Below the pieces are notes generated by a model. It was not told where the DNA came from. It did not search any database and saw only the letters and a list, made by a program, of their open reading frames with translations. From the NCBI GenBank assembly GCA_949358305.1, contig OX442316.1, positions 6,200,001 through 6,264,000 of the forward strand: a DNA stretch of 64,000 bases. Direction: 5' to 3'. Numbering within the stretch: the stretch's first letter is position 1; every line of letters starts with the position of its first letter. Shown in pieces: positions 22,701 to 33,151 of this stretch. The position numbers and the translations under genes were made by a program. This DNA is from Strigamia acuminata. Lineage: Eukaryota > Arthropoda > Chilopoda > Geophilomorpha > Linotaeniidae.

Positions 22701-22750
22701 CGTCTCTTCGCCGGCCTTCCTCTCGGTCTCTTCTCTGAAGGAGTCGCCAT
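19727..22750 (-). CDS. gag: Gag polyprotein
   Basis: 1,007 residues from an ATG at 22750. Residues of about 160-330 are Gln/Glu/Ala/Leu-rich and predicted coiled coil; about 390-560 is a disordered Arg/Ser/Gly/Pro-rich part. A capsid-like section follows (about 590-780, including KWDDFVKQFMFKFGESSED). Near the end a single retroviral-type zinc knuckle, CNLCKKLGHWQKDC (CX2CX4HX4C), fits nucleic-acid binding. It assembles the particle of the element. At 1,007 residues it is long for a gypsy Gag because of the coiled-coil extension. Its stop TAG is at 19729-19727, six bases past the slip site. Confidence 0.93.
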   Translation of the reverse strand: MATPSEKRPRGRPAKRRVAIDLPAVDQEVTESQELFEAMDQTANCNSAQLIVNEFTQALERQQPSPPSGQLDLNNPTGSGRSKTQNDDLNLRIQSSSAEHSLNSSPVQGAAQQDSENSNMEVSYSPVRVTMMDALREQARLEGVKVTSEMTVEQIHKAMVRKQSQKDVEIVRTSLQAEFERMHAEMQQQNAELKQQRANDHVKLLQLEQEKASWLITDEEQQQRLEQLNQAQKDLEIANENLRLANANLREANTNLMTAELTAPVRAREVIPSTSRNYENYAAEQAARAKRLAQRENEVFLARQQSVIDAGQAAKSQSTAEQLLRADLAAQARENEILRADLLTVQENFAVVVQKVQDVCGEDNFAKPAPVLQKGASKSPELIDLTSAKPKVSRQSSWTDSDDSHSSRGSRNSHHSRKKRKRQPDPTEYHSPKVPQNSDRFFSNSDQLIGLLAKKNKEREKPHDRGRSHDNPREGSPKRDCHNDIRDGPRYRGNPPGGDPPGGDSSDGHGGGHSRDHNSNGNRNGRGPPNGDRRPPDGDDPPDPDPPPNPNHESASDTDSSHPSVRGRSRHRTRSRTQRPDFYTKDEIDQLLRQNAQQQRKSRRDKIILQKINEFTSDKWTHQTTDEKFIRWDRVIPHAYNGNWQAGSNLLLEIFELGKVHSFGCEGALAHLVPRILVGDVKEWFRRKDFTKWDDFVKQFMFKFGESSEDIKTLWRCLKQRKGESLHSYMLRAENLLGRMPHAVTDATADDQFRAGLTEYSKNILMMSDAPDPGKFSELNEFMEVNQLRIDEKYKAYLTDSERSAYLKREKRLAEQNNETFNGLKLLQPPSYEDFLDEVEGKSSKKESSKKDVKNPHSVPKLHANITGAETPPSEAEEAEEEEEAGDETLALLAKAAALLAKNNPVAGKWKPKMKPKNVSFDASKVNTERNSKSPAVSPERRYDARSRSASPAATKKKSPATDPCNLCKKLGHWQKDCPSSKKDKPVSTAEFEKAVKIITDMFRKNL
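19733..19739 (-). promoter_or_regulatory. -1 programmed frameshift heptamer
   Basis: On the minus strand the gag frame reads CGA AAA AAC TTG TAG, so A AAA AAC is in the exact X XXY YYZ phase. A -1 slip gives AAA AAA CTT GTA, which enters the open pol frame. A downstream RNA structure was not assessed. Confidence 0.85.
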
Positions 22751-22841
22751 TTTTCAATGAGGATAAAGAAAGGATAGAGAAGAAAGATAAGCAAGATAAA
22801 AATGGCGGGTAAATTTTAACTAACAAAGTTATACAATGACT

Positions 22842-22859
22842 ATCCCGGACGGGCCCCCA
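22842..22859 (-). promoter_or_regulatory. Primer binding site, tRNA-Pro type
   Basis: On the minus strand TGGGGGCCCGTCCGGGAT lies two bases inside the 5' LTR. It matches the known tRNA-Pro primer site (as used by murine leukaemia virus) at all but one position, as I remember that site. Confidence 0.8.
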
Positions 22860-22861
22860 CG

Positions 22862-23820
22862 TGCTGCGATCCGGGTTTTTATCCACTTAATTTCTAATAA
22901 ATTAAGCAGAAACCGCAGGTGAATGCTATAAAAGACTTACAATCGGCGGCCTTAAATTATCTAGGGGTTAAGTTTAAGGAAAAGAAATAAAAAGACAGTT
23001 TTATTAATAAAAATCACAAATATGTATTTATTCGTTTAAATTACAATGACTAGTTAAAAATATCACAATGGCGACAAGTCGCGAAATGAAATGAGCGGGA
23101 ACAATGGAAGGGCTTGCAACGACTGTTGCAAGCTACAAAGCGCTAAAATGGCGCTTAAACAACACACAGTTGTTAGGCGAAGGCGAATTGTCTTCGTTTG
23201 CTGAACTCACGAACGATGGTCGAAGACGATGGTTCTCGTGGGCTCCTTCTACGGCTCGTGCGACGGCTCGGCGGCGGTGGTTGACGGCTGTAGGCGTCCG
23301 GCTCTCGTACGATGGCGGTGGCTGTCGTTCGCGCGGCAGCGACGGCGATGGTTCACGATCGTCGGGAAACTTCTTCTTCTCGTTTGCTGGAATTAGCTAC
23401 GGCTAATTCAAGCAGAATTGCTGGCTTTGTGCTTTGGGTGGCACAAAGATAGCAGGTGAAACTGAGTTACAACGGTCCTCTATCAATACGTATTGTCGGA
23501 GCAGATATCGCAGTGATGTTGAGGTTGTTGTTGTATTTTTCAGAGTCCCGATTTGAGCCAAGGCGTGAGCCCAGCACGCTTCAATATTGCGCAGAAAACC
23601 TGCGCACTTAGCTCAAATGGGTGCAACTAGTGGTTATTACACCATATTGCACCATAACGGCTAATAACCGTTTTCACCCCGGACAACCTGGGGTGATATG
23701 TGCCTAGAGAGGATTTCTCCCCTCGGTCACATGATCTGACTTGGCGTGTGCCACAGTCAAATTAATTAGAAGACAATTAATTTTATCTTCTAAGTTGGTG
23801 AATATTTTGAGATCACCACA
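22862..23820 (-). repeat. 5' LTR of the gypsy-type element
   Basis: 959 bp, the second LTR; abuts the GGCT target duplication at 23821. Confidence 0.95.
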
Positions 23821-24480
23821 GGCTCGTGAGTCCAAAAACAAATGTCTGTCTAACTAGAAAAATATTAGCATATTTATATTACAAGTGGCATTAACAACTG
23901 GCTACAGATTACAATATTGTGGTGGAACATTAATAAGCAATCGTAAAAGCATAAAATAATTAGGGAAATCAGAAAAAAATAATTATTTTTTAATTTTTGC
24001 ACCGATTCGCCCAAACCACCAAAATTCTAGCAAGTAGCAACCGGTTAGCGTAAAACATTGCAAACCGGCTGAATCCCATCAAGTTCTAGTTGTAGGTTGC
24101 AGCACAGTTGATACTGTGCCCTTAGAATTTTCAAGTCTGCTCTTTTCTTACAAGTTAGTATGTCCAAAACACAAGCTTCCCAAAAAAATCATCACATTTT
24201 CCTGTGTTCCTTCATCTCTGAATGAGAAGTTCATGTTTTAGCCACAGACCTCCAGGACAGGACTACGAGGGTGGAAAGTTAACCTTTGCAGGATGGGGTT
24301 CCTCTGACCAAGGTAATGTTAAAAAAAAATGCGTCCAAAACGAAAATATAAAATTTGTTTAAAAAGGTTATACTGAAACAGTGAAGAAAATAGAATTGAC
24401 CATTCTTTTACTTGCAATTTGTATAAATGTTTATGACATAAATGTTTATGTTTATCTATAGCTTCAATAACACCATTCCC
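23821..24480 (+). pseudogene. Serine-protease pseudogene, 3' part
   Basis: Continues the relic that starts at 11010. The end of exon 3 (CTC before GTGAGT) is followed by exon 4 (ALTTGYRLQYCGGTLISN). The exon with the catalytic histidine is missing. A late piece at about 24240-24310 reads PPGQDYEGGKLTFAGWGSSDQ before GTAATG, and an exon-7 piece at about 24365 reads YTETVKKIELTILL before decaying to a stop. No GDSG exon is present. Confidence 0.75.
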
Positions 24481-25220
24481 AACGTGATGATTATCAACAA
24501 CAAATATTATGTTTCCTAAGAAAAAAAATTGTCTTTTTCTTTTGTAAGTGCAGGAAGCCCGACCAGTGGGCTCGACGTTCAGAATTTCGATGTTTAGTGT
24601 TAAAAATCTCGTAGGATGGTCATCGGATGGTGATGACATTCATTATTGCGAGTTTAGATGAGCAGACGAAAAAGTCAATAACATATACCAAATGTACCAT
24701 CTAACATTGCAAAAACGAAAAATTACAATTTTATTTTAAATTTTCAATTGGGATTTCAGAAGAAAGAACCACTCCGTTATTGGCCACAATTAGGCATAAT
24801 TTTTCAAACCAAAAATTTGCATTAAATGGAATAAAAACCGACTGAGAATTTAGAAATAGAGAAGTTTAATGAATATAATTTTTATCTGTGGCTGATCTGA
24901 CATTGTGTTAATAAATTACTGAAAGAAGTGTATAATTAAAAGTGAAACGTGTCTCCTCTTAGAGTCAATGCCACAGCAGGATTTGTTTCCTTTATTCCAC
25001 AAATTTTGCAATCAGGAAAAGTATAGGGAATTGCACATTCAAAGGTTTAAAAGAGCTAATGTTTTGAATATTCCTGAAATGTTGTCATATTTTATTGACA
25101 ATCAAGGAACTATTTGAATAAAATAGATTGAATTAATGTCCTCGCGCTATTGTCAGAATTGGCTTTAAATAGCTGACAGAATTAGTACAATTCAAACCAT
25201 TTCTCAACTATTCTACAAAA
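24481..25220. other. Intergenic
   Basis: No supportable gene; AT-rich. A TTTAAATAG box near 25165 could serve the relic that follows. Confidence 0.4.
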
Positions 25221-25492
25221 ATAAAGCTAGTTCTGATTTTACTTTTAGCATTTGTTGTTGTCGTCGCTGCACAACGAGAAAATAACGAAAAAAAAAAATC
25301 CTTACGCCAAGCACCATATGTTCCTATTTTTCTTAGCTAAAAGGACTGAAAACAATACTTACACAACTAAGCATGAAAAACATAGCTCGACAACTACCAC
25401 TAAGGGCAAGTTTTATTAAAATAGCCATTAAGCATTTTGATTAATTATAAACGTTTCTTTGTTTTTGTTTAGTGCCTGTTGCAGCAACCTAA
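25221..25492 (+). pseudogene. Possible decayed small secreted-peptide gene
   Basis: Reading from ATA at 25221 gives a typical signal peptide, KLVLILLLAFVVVVAAQ, then a basic, Asn-rich stretch. The start codon appears to have changed from ATG to ATA. A frame slip in the A-run near 25290 separates this from a continuing frame, KRTENNTYTTKHEKHSSTTT. A GC-AG type donor (GGCAAGT) near 25406 would join to VPVAAT and a stop at 25490, and AATAAA follows at 25528. The family is not recognised. It may be a pseudogene or an unusually started gene. Confidence 0.35.
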
Positions 25493-26087
25493 GCTATGAA
25501 ATATAAAATTCTGTTCATTCCATTTGAAATAAACAATTTTTGTTCACTTGATTTGAAATAAACAATTCTGTGTATTTGATAAAATTCATTTTTTTCCATA
25601 AAAAGTCACATTTTAAGTAAAACCTTATTTAAAATAAAAAATATAACAAAATAAAATAAAAACAAGGAGTTAAAAATCAACTCGAGTTTGTCCTTCAATA
25701 ATTGAAAAATTATTTTAAAAATGAAAATACTTTTAAACACATTTTTAACTAGAAATTAAAAAACAAAAAATAAATTAAAAATTCTTACATTCTAACTGTG
25801 CTTTAAAATTTATTTTTTATCACTAAAATTAATTCAAATTAGCAATTTAAAAAAAAAATTCCAATTCAGATTACGGTAACAATTTGATTCAAATAAATTT
25901 GAATTTCCCTTCTTAAAACTGGAAATTGTCAATTGAAAGACAATGCAACTCAATTTCCTGCCCCCTTCTCGAACTTTATTGAAGGAAATAAACCGAACAA
26001 ACCCCCCTTTGTCCGACCGAAGGATATTGATGACCCCCAACTGGAGGTGGTTGTAAAGAAGGGAAATTCATCCAGGATTACTTGGGG
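25493..26087. other. Intergenic, very AT-rich
   Basis: No gene seen. The last 150 bp, upstream of 26088, are less AT-rich and probably belong to the next gene's promoter. Confidence 0.5.
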
Positions 26088-26095
26088 TATATAAA
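26088..26095 (+). promoter_or_regulatory. TATA box (TATATAAA)
   Basis: TATATAAA, 77 bp before the start codon at 26172, with an initiator-like TCACAGTTC near 26146. Confidence 0.7.
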
Positions 26096-26171
26096 CACCC
26101 AACTTGTTGAAGGGACCATTGCACACTTTGCACACTCACAGTTCACATCAGCAACACAGCTTCCTTTAACC

Positions 26172-28120
26172 ATGAATTTCCATTTTCGTTTGGCTTTAGT
26201 TCTCGCCATTGCAACGTTTTGCGCGGCAGATGACGACACCACCCGCATAGCAGAATGCAGATCCCAATGCTTAGACAAGGTAAAGAAAAAAATAATAATA
26301 ATTATAATTGAATTCTAATTTTATTTTACTCTAATCTAGTTTTTAAAATCAAACGATATTTCATTTGACACCGAATGTAAAACCATATCCAACTGCTTAA
26401 TGGTAAGTAATTGCCTAAATTCACATTTTAAATTATTTTTACTAATTTTTCTTTTCTAGTGTTGGGAGAGTTGCCGAATGTTACAAGAGAGTTTCCTCGT
26501 TTGGGGCCCAATGTGCACAAGTACTCAAATATGCGTAAGTACTAAATTACTATAAATTTAAATAAATAATTAATTAATTTTGATGTTTACAGTTTCCCGG
26601 ATGCCAACAAGCTTGTGCATTTCATTTCGGAACCAGTGGGCGAGGTGAAAGAGGTTCATATAATAATATAAAAATATATAAAAATAAGCACATTATAAAC
26701 AAAATCAATTTTTCAAACCATAGCTGCTGTAGATAAAAAGATCGAAATAGCTGGTCGATTTCCACAACCCCTGCACGTCAAACCCGTGGGTAAAGACTCT
26801 ATAGTGCTTAACTGGACACCACCACAAAATCAAACATCAACACCGTCAACTGCTGCAATAAAATTTGTTTACGTCGTTTTAAGACGAACAAGAAAAGACA
26901 GCGAGTGGACAGAAATAACACAAGTAAATATACGCTTAAAACTAATTAAATTAAATTAAAAAATATATTAATTTCTAACTAATTTCCAGACTAGCGACTT
27001 AATGGTGGTCGTAGACGGAATCACACCGGGCAAGAAACTCGACTTTAAAGTTATGGCTATCATCAGCAGCGGTGTTTTTGCAACGGCAGAAACAACTTAT
27101 TTTTCCAACTTTGATGCGACACAAGATGACAATGAAACTGCATCGAATGTTAGTTTGCTCATTATTTCGCCCCAATCCTCATTGATACAACTATTTGGTC
27201 CATTTTGCAGAAAGTTATAAAGACCTGGGATGTAAGTGTATCGTTACAAAGCAACAAGGAAACGGACAGTGTTGATGCAACGGTGTCGTGGACGCCTCCT
27301 CAACCGGGTGAATTCATGATAGTTTGGAAAATTGTCGATAACAATTTTGCTGTAAAAGGGCACATGTATACTGACACTGCAACAGCGACAATTACCCTGG
27401 AAAAAGCTAGCATTTATCACATTTATGTAAAGAAATCGCATAGAAATCCATGGAAAATACATTTCTAATTTAAAAAATTATTATTTTCAGGTACAAATGG
27501 TGTCAACTAGTATAAAAAGCGAAACAATTGAAGTGGACACAAGTCGAAGACACCTCGACTCACCTCAAGTGAGCGCATTAACATCAGGTACGTGATAAAA
27601 TAAATTTTTTTTTTAAATATTTTTTTCTAAGTTGATTTTATTTTTTAAATAGATTGCATGTTCAAGGACATTTTGCTGAGCATCTCTAGCGTCACATTAG
27701 GGCTCTTTGTGATGTTTGTCGTAATTTTTTTCTGCTTGATTCGGATGTGGAAATCTGGAAATTATTTTCCAACACACAAAAGAAACAGCGTGGCGCCGTT
27801 ACAACTCAAAGGTTTTTATTTTTGTATTTTAAATCTTTACTGTTTTTCAATAACAAGTAGTTTCTTCTTTATCAGATGTTGAATATGCTAACAATTCTCT
27901 TTCAAGTGACACCATGCCACCAAGTGTTGGAATTATAGTGGAAAGTTTGGAAAAATTAGGTCAATCACTGAGCCCCGGGTTCACCGAATATGATTCCGAG
28001 GGTAAACGATTGACTCCTCCAGCGTACGAAGTACACGACTCGAATCCGGCAACTCCTCAAATGAACAACTGCTGTCAGAGTGCCAAAAGAACGACTAAAA
28101 ACCATGTTTTTAAATTTTGA
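26172..28120 (+). CDS. Type I membrane protein with Cys-rich and FN3-like domains
   Basis: Ten exons (26172-26279, 26340-26402, 26460-26534, 26593-26644, 26724-26923, 26990-27148, 27211-27426, 27491-27587, 27653-27811, 27876-28120) join without a frame break to about 457 residues. A signal peptide (residues 1-19) precedes a compact domain with about ten cysteines (ECRSQC, CLMCWESC, CFPGCQQAC). Next are two fibronectin-III-like domains (LHVKPVGKDSIVLNWTPP and VDATVSWTPPQPG), one transmembrane helix (VTLGLFVMFVVIFFCLI, about residue 350) and an approximately 95-residue cytoplasmic tail. Cys-box plus FN3 layout recalls anosmin-like extracellular proteins, but I cannot assign an orthologue. A role in adhesion or receptor binding is inference. 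Confidence 0.85.
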
Positions 28121-28984
28121 TAAATTTAATATAATATTTTTTTTAAAAATGTACAGTATTCCCCATGTATTCATCCTTTTGTATTGTAATTATATGTAAT
28201 TAAAAATTTTCTTTAAAATTATTTTTGTCTCTGTGGAGTTTAAAACCCAATTTCCGCTTTGGATTAATATATCCTTCGCACCCCAACTAACTCCCCCTTG
28301 ACGCTTCACTGCACAGCAGAAGTAGAATTGCTTTGTTGTTGGCTAACAATTCTTTTCCTAACAGATTGGACTGATCCAATAAAAACTCAAAACTAAAGTG
28401 AAAATATTTGAGTGAATGGACACCAAAAACAGCCATAAACCATCATTAAAAACTGCAAAAACAGAAACCCCAACTACGGTAGTAGTTTTTGAAGAGTATT
28501 GCGTCTACAGTTCACGCCCGGCATCTTGATGCTAAATTCGTACTGCGTAACCATTCTGCGCAGACGATTTTCTAATTCCGGTTGTTATTTAGCAGTATAA
28601 ACCTATTATTAGGCCTAATAATGTTTAATAAAGTAAATTTTACTTATGGTGTAACAAATCCTTTGTTGCGCCAGATTACACTAATTGCGCAGATTTCGAA
28701 GTGTGCCAGGCTCGCGCCCGCGCTTCGAACTGGATTCTTGAATCAACAACCAAACTAGAAACACACCGTGTCATTGCTCCGTGGATAAAACCCGAGTACT
28801 GATAGTGTTAGTTTGCCTTGATTCGAGACATCTTGTTTTCTTTGTGCAAATTGCACAAGGACAGCTTTCCATTGCGTTTACGCGTGAATTTAGCCGTTGC
28901 TAATTCGCGCACCCTCATCCTGTGTGGAGAAGTTCCCGCCGACGTAAACCACCGCCATCGCGCCGATCTTCATCGTCGCCATCG
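28121..28984. other. Intergenic
   Basis: No gene recognised. Nearest the truncated serpin (about 28915-28984) unrelated sequence extends the serpin frame with RDGGGLRRREL, marking the breakpoint of the truncation. Confidence 0.4.
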
Positions 28985-29485
28985 AAATTATCAGCATTCG
29001 TGCGATCAGGTTCAAATGGCTGGTGCCAATTGCCTTTAAAGTAGATCGCGTTCACCAATACCAAACGTGTAACATCATCCAGTATTGGTGGAATCAGTGG
29101 TGGAACCAAATCTTTGATTTTCGTTTGGGTTTGTTCTTCCACCCACTTATTAATCTCTAATCGAATTTTTTCAGCGTCTGAACCGAAATCAACGACAGTC
29201 GATGAAGTATTGTTCATCTGTTTTGCAGTGTTTTCTTTGGCGCCAGCTAGAGTAATAGCTAGCGCCACACTAATGCTGAGTGGACTGATAAATAAATTTT
29301 CATCATTTCCAGCTACACTTAGCTAAAAAAGTAAAACAAAAGAGAATTAGTAGATTTACTTTTGGGTTTTTCACACTTTTCGAGGGTTGTCATTTTACCA
29401 GGTAAAGATCCCAGGTGAATTCCAGCCCTCTTGGGGTTAATATACGGACGTTGGAATCGTCGGAATCGCCGGAATCCTCTGCCAT
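28985..29485 (-). pseudogene. Truncated serpin
   Basis: Exon 1 (29485-29399, starting MAEDSGDSDDSNVRIL) and the serpin exon (from 29322) use the same splice positions as the intact genes. About 60 residues are missing after AKQM, and the core stops after PDRTNADNF, so strands beyond this point and the reactive loop are gone. A PPLIPPIL insertion links it to the first domains of the two minus-strand serpins at 43312 and 55868. Confidence 0.85.
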
Positions 29486-30500
29486 GTTTGAGGTTTTGGC
29501 ACTGTCAGATCTCCAATAATGACGCACGAATTGATTTCAATAGATAAAAGTTGCTTTTAATCTCCAGGCGTTAGTCAAAGTTACAACTTGTACGATAATC
29601 ATTTAGCTTTTCACCAAATGTTCATCATGTCTCTTCTAAGTCTTCTTAATGTTCTTTTTGAATTGCTCTTGTTCTATCAATATTTTCTTTTTACATTTTT
29701 GCATATATTGTTAGTTGTCAATACATTGTATAATATTATTTCAGTTTTCACACGAGACACAATAAAAATATGCGATCATTTACATGTTTATTAGGATTAA
29801 TGATTATTATTAACCGAATCATAACAAGCATTGATGTCAGTTGGTGCAGTTGTTGCAATTATATTGCAAAACACATGGCGCGCTTTCTAATGCGAGATTT
29901 ATTTTATTTTTATCTTAAGAATTTTTATTTGAGGAAGCTAAAGTTTTTTCAGATTGCAACATTAAACCCAGCAATAAGAACTAAATTTTGGATTCGTAAA
30001 ATTGTGGTATTTGTATATTTGTATGTGTTTGCTTGTATACTATACTGTATGCGCCAAAGTCTCGATTGAATTATTTTATAATATTTACATAATTTAATTA
30101 TTCGTTACAGGGACGGTGGATAAGTCCAACCTGGTCTCGACGTTTTGCAGTACCTTTGCTCTACGTAGGTTGTGTTTCAAATTTTGATTTTTTAGTTGGT
30201 CACGAAGCGACATATATTATGATTGACAGCATTAATCCTAATAAACAAGTACATGATCGCATATTTTTATTGTTACTCGTGTGAAAACTGAAATAATATG
30301 AACAATGTATTGACAACTAACAAAATGATAGAACACGAGCAATTCAAAAAGAACATTAAGAAGAGTCATGATAAACATTTGGTAAAAAGCTAAATTATTA
30401 TCGTACGAGTTGTAACTTTGACTAACGCTTGGAGATTAAAAGCAACATTTATCAATTCGTGTGTCACTACTGCAGATCTGACAGTGCCAACACCTCAAAC
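29486..30500. other. Divergent serpin upstream regions
   Basis: Back-to-back flanks. The promoter region of the truncated serpin runs to the left, then an inverted copy of serpin 3' flank (about 29930-30230, matching the complement of 9540-9710), then the 5' flank of the serpin at 30501. No independent gene seen. Confidence 0.5.
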
Positions 30501-33151
30501 ATGGCAGAGGATTCAAGTAGCCTTGCAAGTAGCCTTGATTCCGTCGATTCCGACGATTCCAACGTCCGGATATTAACCCCAAAAGGGCTTGAATTCACCT
30601 GGGATCTTTACCGGGTAAAATGACAACCCACGAAGAGTGTGTTAAACCCAAAAGTAAATCTACTAATTCTCTTTTGTTTTACTTTTTCAGCAAAGTGTAG
30701 CTGGAAATGTTGACAATTTATTTTTCAGTCCATTCAGCATTAGTGTGGCGCTAGCTATGACTCTAGCTGGCGCCAAAGAAAATACTGCAAAACAGATGAA
30801 AGATGTCCTCAAGTTGGGATCATTCACCACCGATTCAGCCATTCACGAAGCATTCCATGAAATTATTGATTCTCTTCTGGGCTCACAGGATTCTGTCATA
30901 AAAGTACACATTGCTAATCGCATGTACGTCCACAATGATGCAAACATTTTGGCAGACTTCAGAGGCGTATTGGAAGAACATTACAATACTTCATCGACTG
31001 TCATTGATTTCGGTTCAGACGCTGAAAAAATTCGATTAGAGATTAATAAGTGGGTGGAAGAAAAAACCCAAACTAAAATCAAAGATTTGATTTCACCAGG
31101 GATACTGGATGATCTTACACGTTTGGTTTTGGTGAACGCGATCTACTTTAAAGGCAATTGGCTCCAGCCATTTGAACCTGATCGCACAAATGCTCATAAT
31201 TTCTACCTAGACGTTAACAAGGCAGTAATGACGGATTTCATGCACATAACGGCTTACTTTAAATACTGGGAAGTCGATACTGTACACTGTAGAATAATCG
31301 AATTACCATATGTGGGAGAAACCTTTAGCATGTTTCTTATCCTTCCATACGCCATTAATGGGTTAAAGGCATTGGAAGAAACGCTTACCGTTAAAGATTT
31401 GAAAAATTTAATGAATTATACGGATTATACCAAAGTAATTTTGACATTACCGAAATTTAAAATAGAATCCTCATTATCTCTCAAAGATATTTTGAGTAGT
31501 ATGGGTATGAGTGATCTATTCAATGAAAACGAGGCGAATTTATCAGGAATTACGGGCGAGAAAGATTTGTTTGTTTCTGCCGTTTTGCACAAAGCTTTTC
31601 TTGAAGTGAACGAGGAAGGAAGCGAGGCGGCCGCAGCAACAGCTGTAAGGGTTGGGTTCCTTTGCGGATGGGATGAGGAGCCTGAATTTAGAGCAGACCA
31701 TCCTTTCCTCCTATGCATCAAAGATAATCGAAGTAGCGCTATCATGTTCTGGGGACGGCTGATTAATCCCAACCCGGGCGCTGCTGTGCAAGAAGTGCAA
31801 GAAGTGCAAGAAGTGCATGCCTACACCTCAAACATGGCAGTGTATTCCGACGATTTCGAGGATTACAACAATTCCCAGGATTCCAACGTCCGTATATTAA
31901 CCCAAAGAGGGCTGGAATTTACCTGGGATCTTTACCGGGTAAAGTGACAAACCACGAAGAGTGTGTAAAACCCAAAAGTAAAAATACTAATTCGCTTTTG
32001 TTTTACTTTTTCAGCAAAGTGTTGCTGGAAATGTTGACAATTTATTTTTTAGTCCACTCAGCATTAGTGTGGCGCTAGCTATGACTCTAGTTGGCGCCAA
32101 AGAAAACACTGCAAAACAGATGAAAGATGTCCTCAAGTTGGGATCATTCACCACCGATTCAGCCATTCACGAAGCATTCCATAAAATTATGATGTCTCTT
32201 TGGGGCCATGATTATGCCATAAAATTACACACTGCTAATCGCTTGTACGTCCACAACAATGCAAACATTTTGGCAGACTTTAAAGGCATATTGGAAGAAC
32301 ATTACCGGTACCTTACTTCATTGACTGTCGTTGATTTCGGTTCAGACGCTGAAGAAATTCGATTAGAGATTAATCAGTGGGTGGAAGAAGAAACCCAAAC
32401 TAAAATCCAAGATTTGATTCCACCAGGAATACTGGATGATCTTACACGTTTGGTTTTGGTGAACGCGATCTACTTTAAAGGCCATTGGGACGAGCAATTT
32501 GAAGGTGATCGCACGAATGCTCATAATTTCTACCTAGATGTTAACAAGGCAGTAATGACGGATTTCATGCACATAACGTCTTACTTTAGATACAAGAAGG
32601 ACGATAATCTAAACTGTAGAATAATCGAATTACCATATGTGGGAGAAACCTTTAGCATGTTTGTTATCCTTCCATATGACATTAATGGGTTAAAGGCATT
32701 GGAAGAAACGCTTACCGTTTCAGATTTGGAAAGTTTAATGAATTATATGGACCGAACCAAAGTAATTTTGACATTTCCGAAATTTAAAATAGAATCCTCA
32801 TTCAGTCTCAATGATATTTTGAGTAGTATGGGTATGAGTGATCTATTCAATAAAAACAACGCGAATTTATCGGGAATTACGGGCAAGAAAGATTTGTTTG
32901 TTTCTGCCGTTTTGCACAAAGCTTTTCTTGAAGTGAACGAGAAAGGAATGAAGAGAGAAAGCGAGGCGGCCGCATCAACAGCTGGAATGTTTACGTTAGA
33001 TTGCGGATGCCATGAGGAGCCTGAATTTAGAGCAGATCATCCTTTCCTCTTATTCCTGAAAGATACTCAAATTGGCGCTATCGTGTGCTGGGGACGGCTG
33101 ATTAATCCCAACCCGGGCGCTGCTGTGCAAGAAGTGAATTATTTTATGTAA
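30501..33151 (+). CDS. Two-domain (double) serpin, locus 2
   Basis: Exons 30501-30614, 30691-31938 and 32015-33151 give about 832 residues; all junctions are phase 0. The 38-residue N-terminus (MAEDSSSLASSLDSVDSDDS) lacks a signal peptide. Domain 1 loop: EEGSEAAAATAVRVGFLCGW, a good inhibitory hinge; counting from Gly P15 puts Leu at P1 and Cys at P1'. Domain 2 loop carries the KGMKRESEAAASTAG variant and a CGC motif. The linker reads VQEVQEVQEVHAYTSNMAV and then repeats exon 1 (SNVRILTQRGLEFTWDLYR) up to GTAAAGTG. Its sequence is closest to locus 1. Inhibitory activity is inferred from the hinge; targets are unknown. Confidence 0.87.

Larger units (their letters stand above)
11482..23820 (-). 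mobile_element. Complete Ty3/gypsy-type LTR retrotransposon
   Basis: A 12,339-bp element on the minus strand, bounded by two 959-bp LTRs that begin TG and end CA, and by a 4-bp target duplication GGCT (left copy ending at 11481, right copy at 23821-23824). Order in its own sense: 5' LTR, tRNA primer site, gag, -1 frameshift, pol (protease, reverse transcriptase, RNase H, integrase), a spliced third ORF, polypurine tract, 3' LTR. The main frames are open and I found no difference between the LTRs, so it is a young and possibly active copy. Pol order (RT before IN) fits Ty3/gypsy rather than Copia. Confidence 0.95.

Noticed and set aside
28915-29268. 117-residue serpin fragment as a functional small protein
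   Set aside because: Internal deletion, lost reactive loop and a foreign C-terminus mark it as a broken copy.
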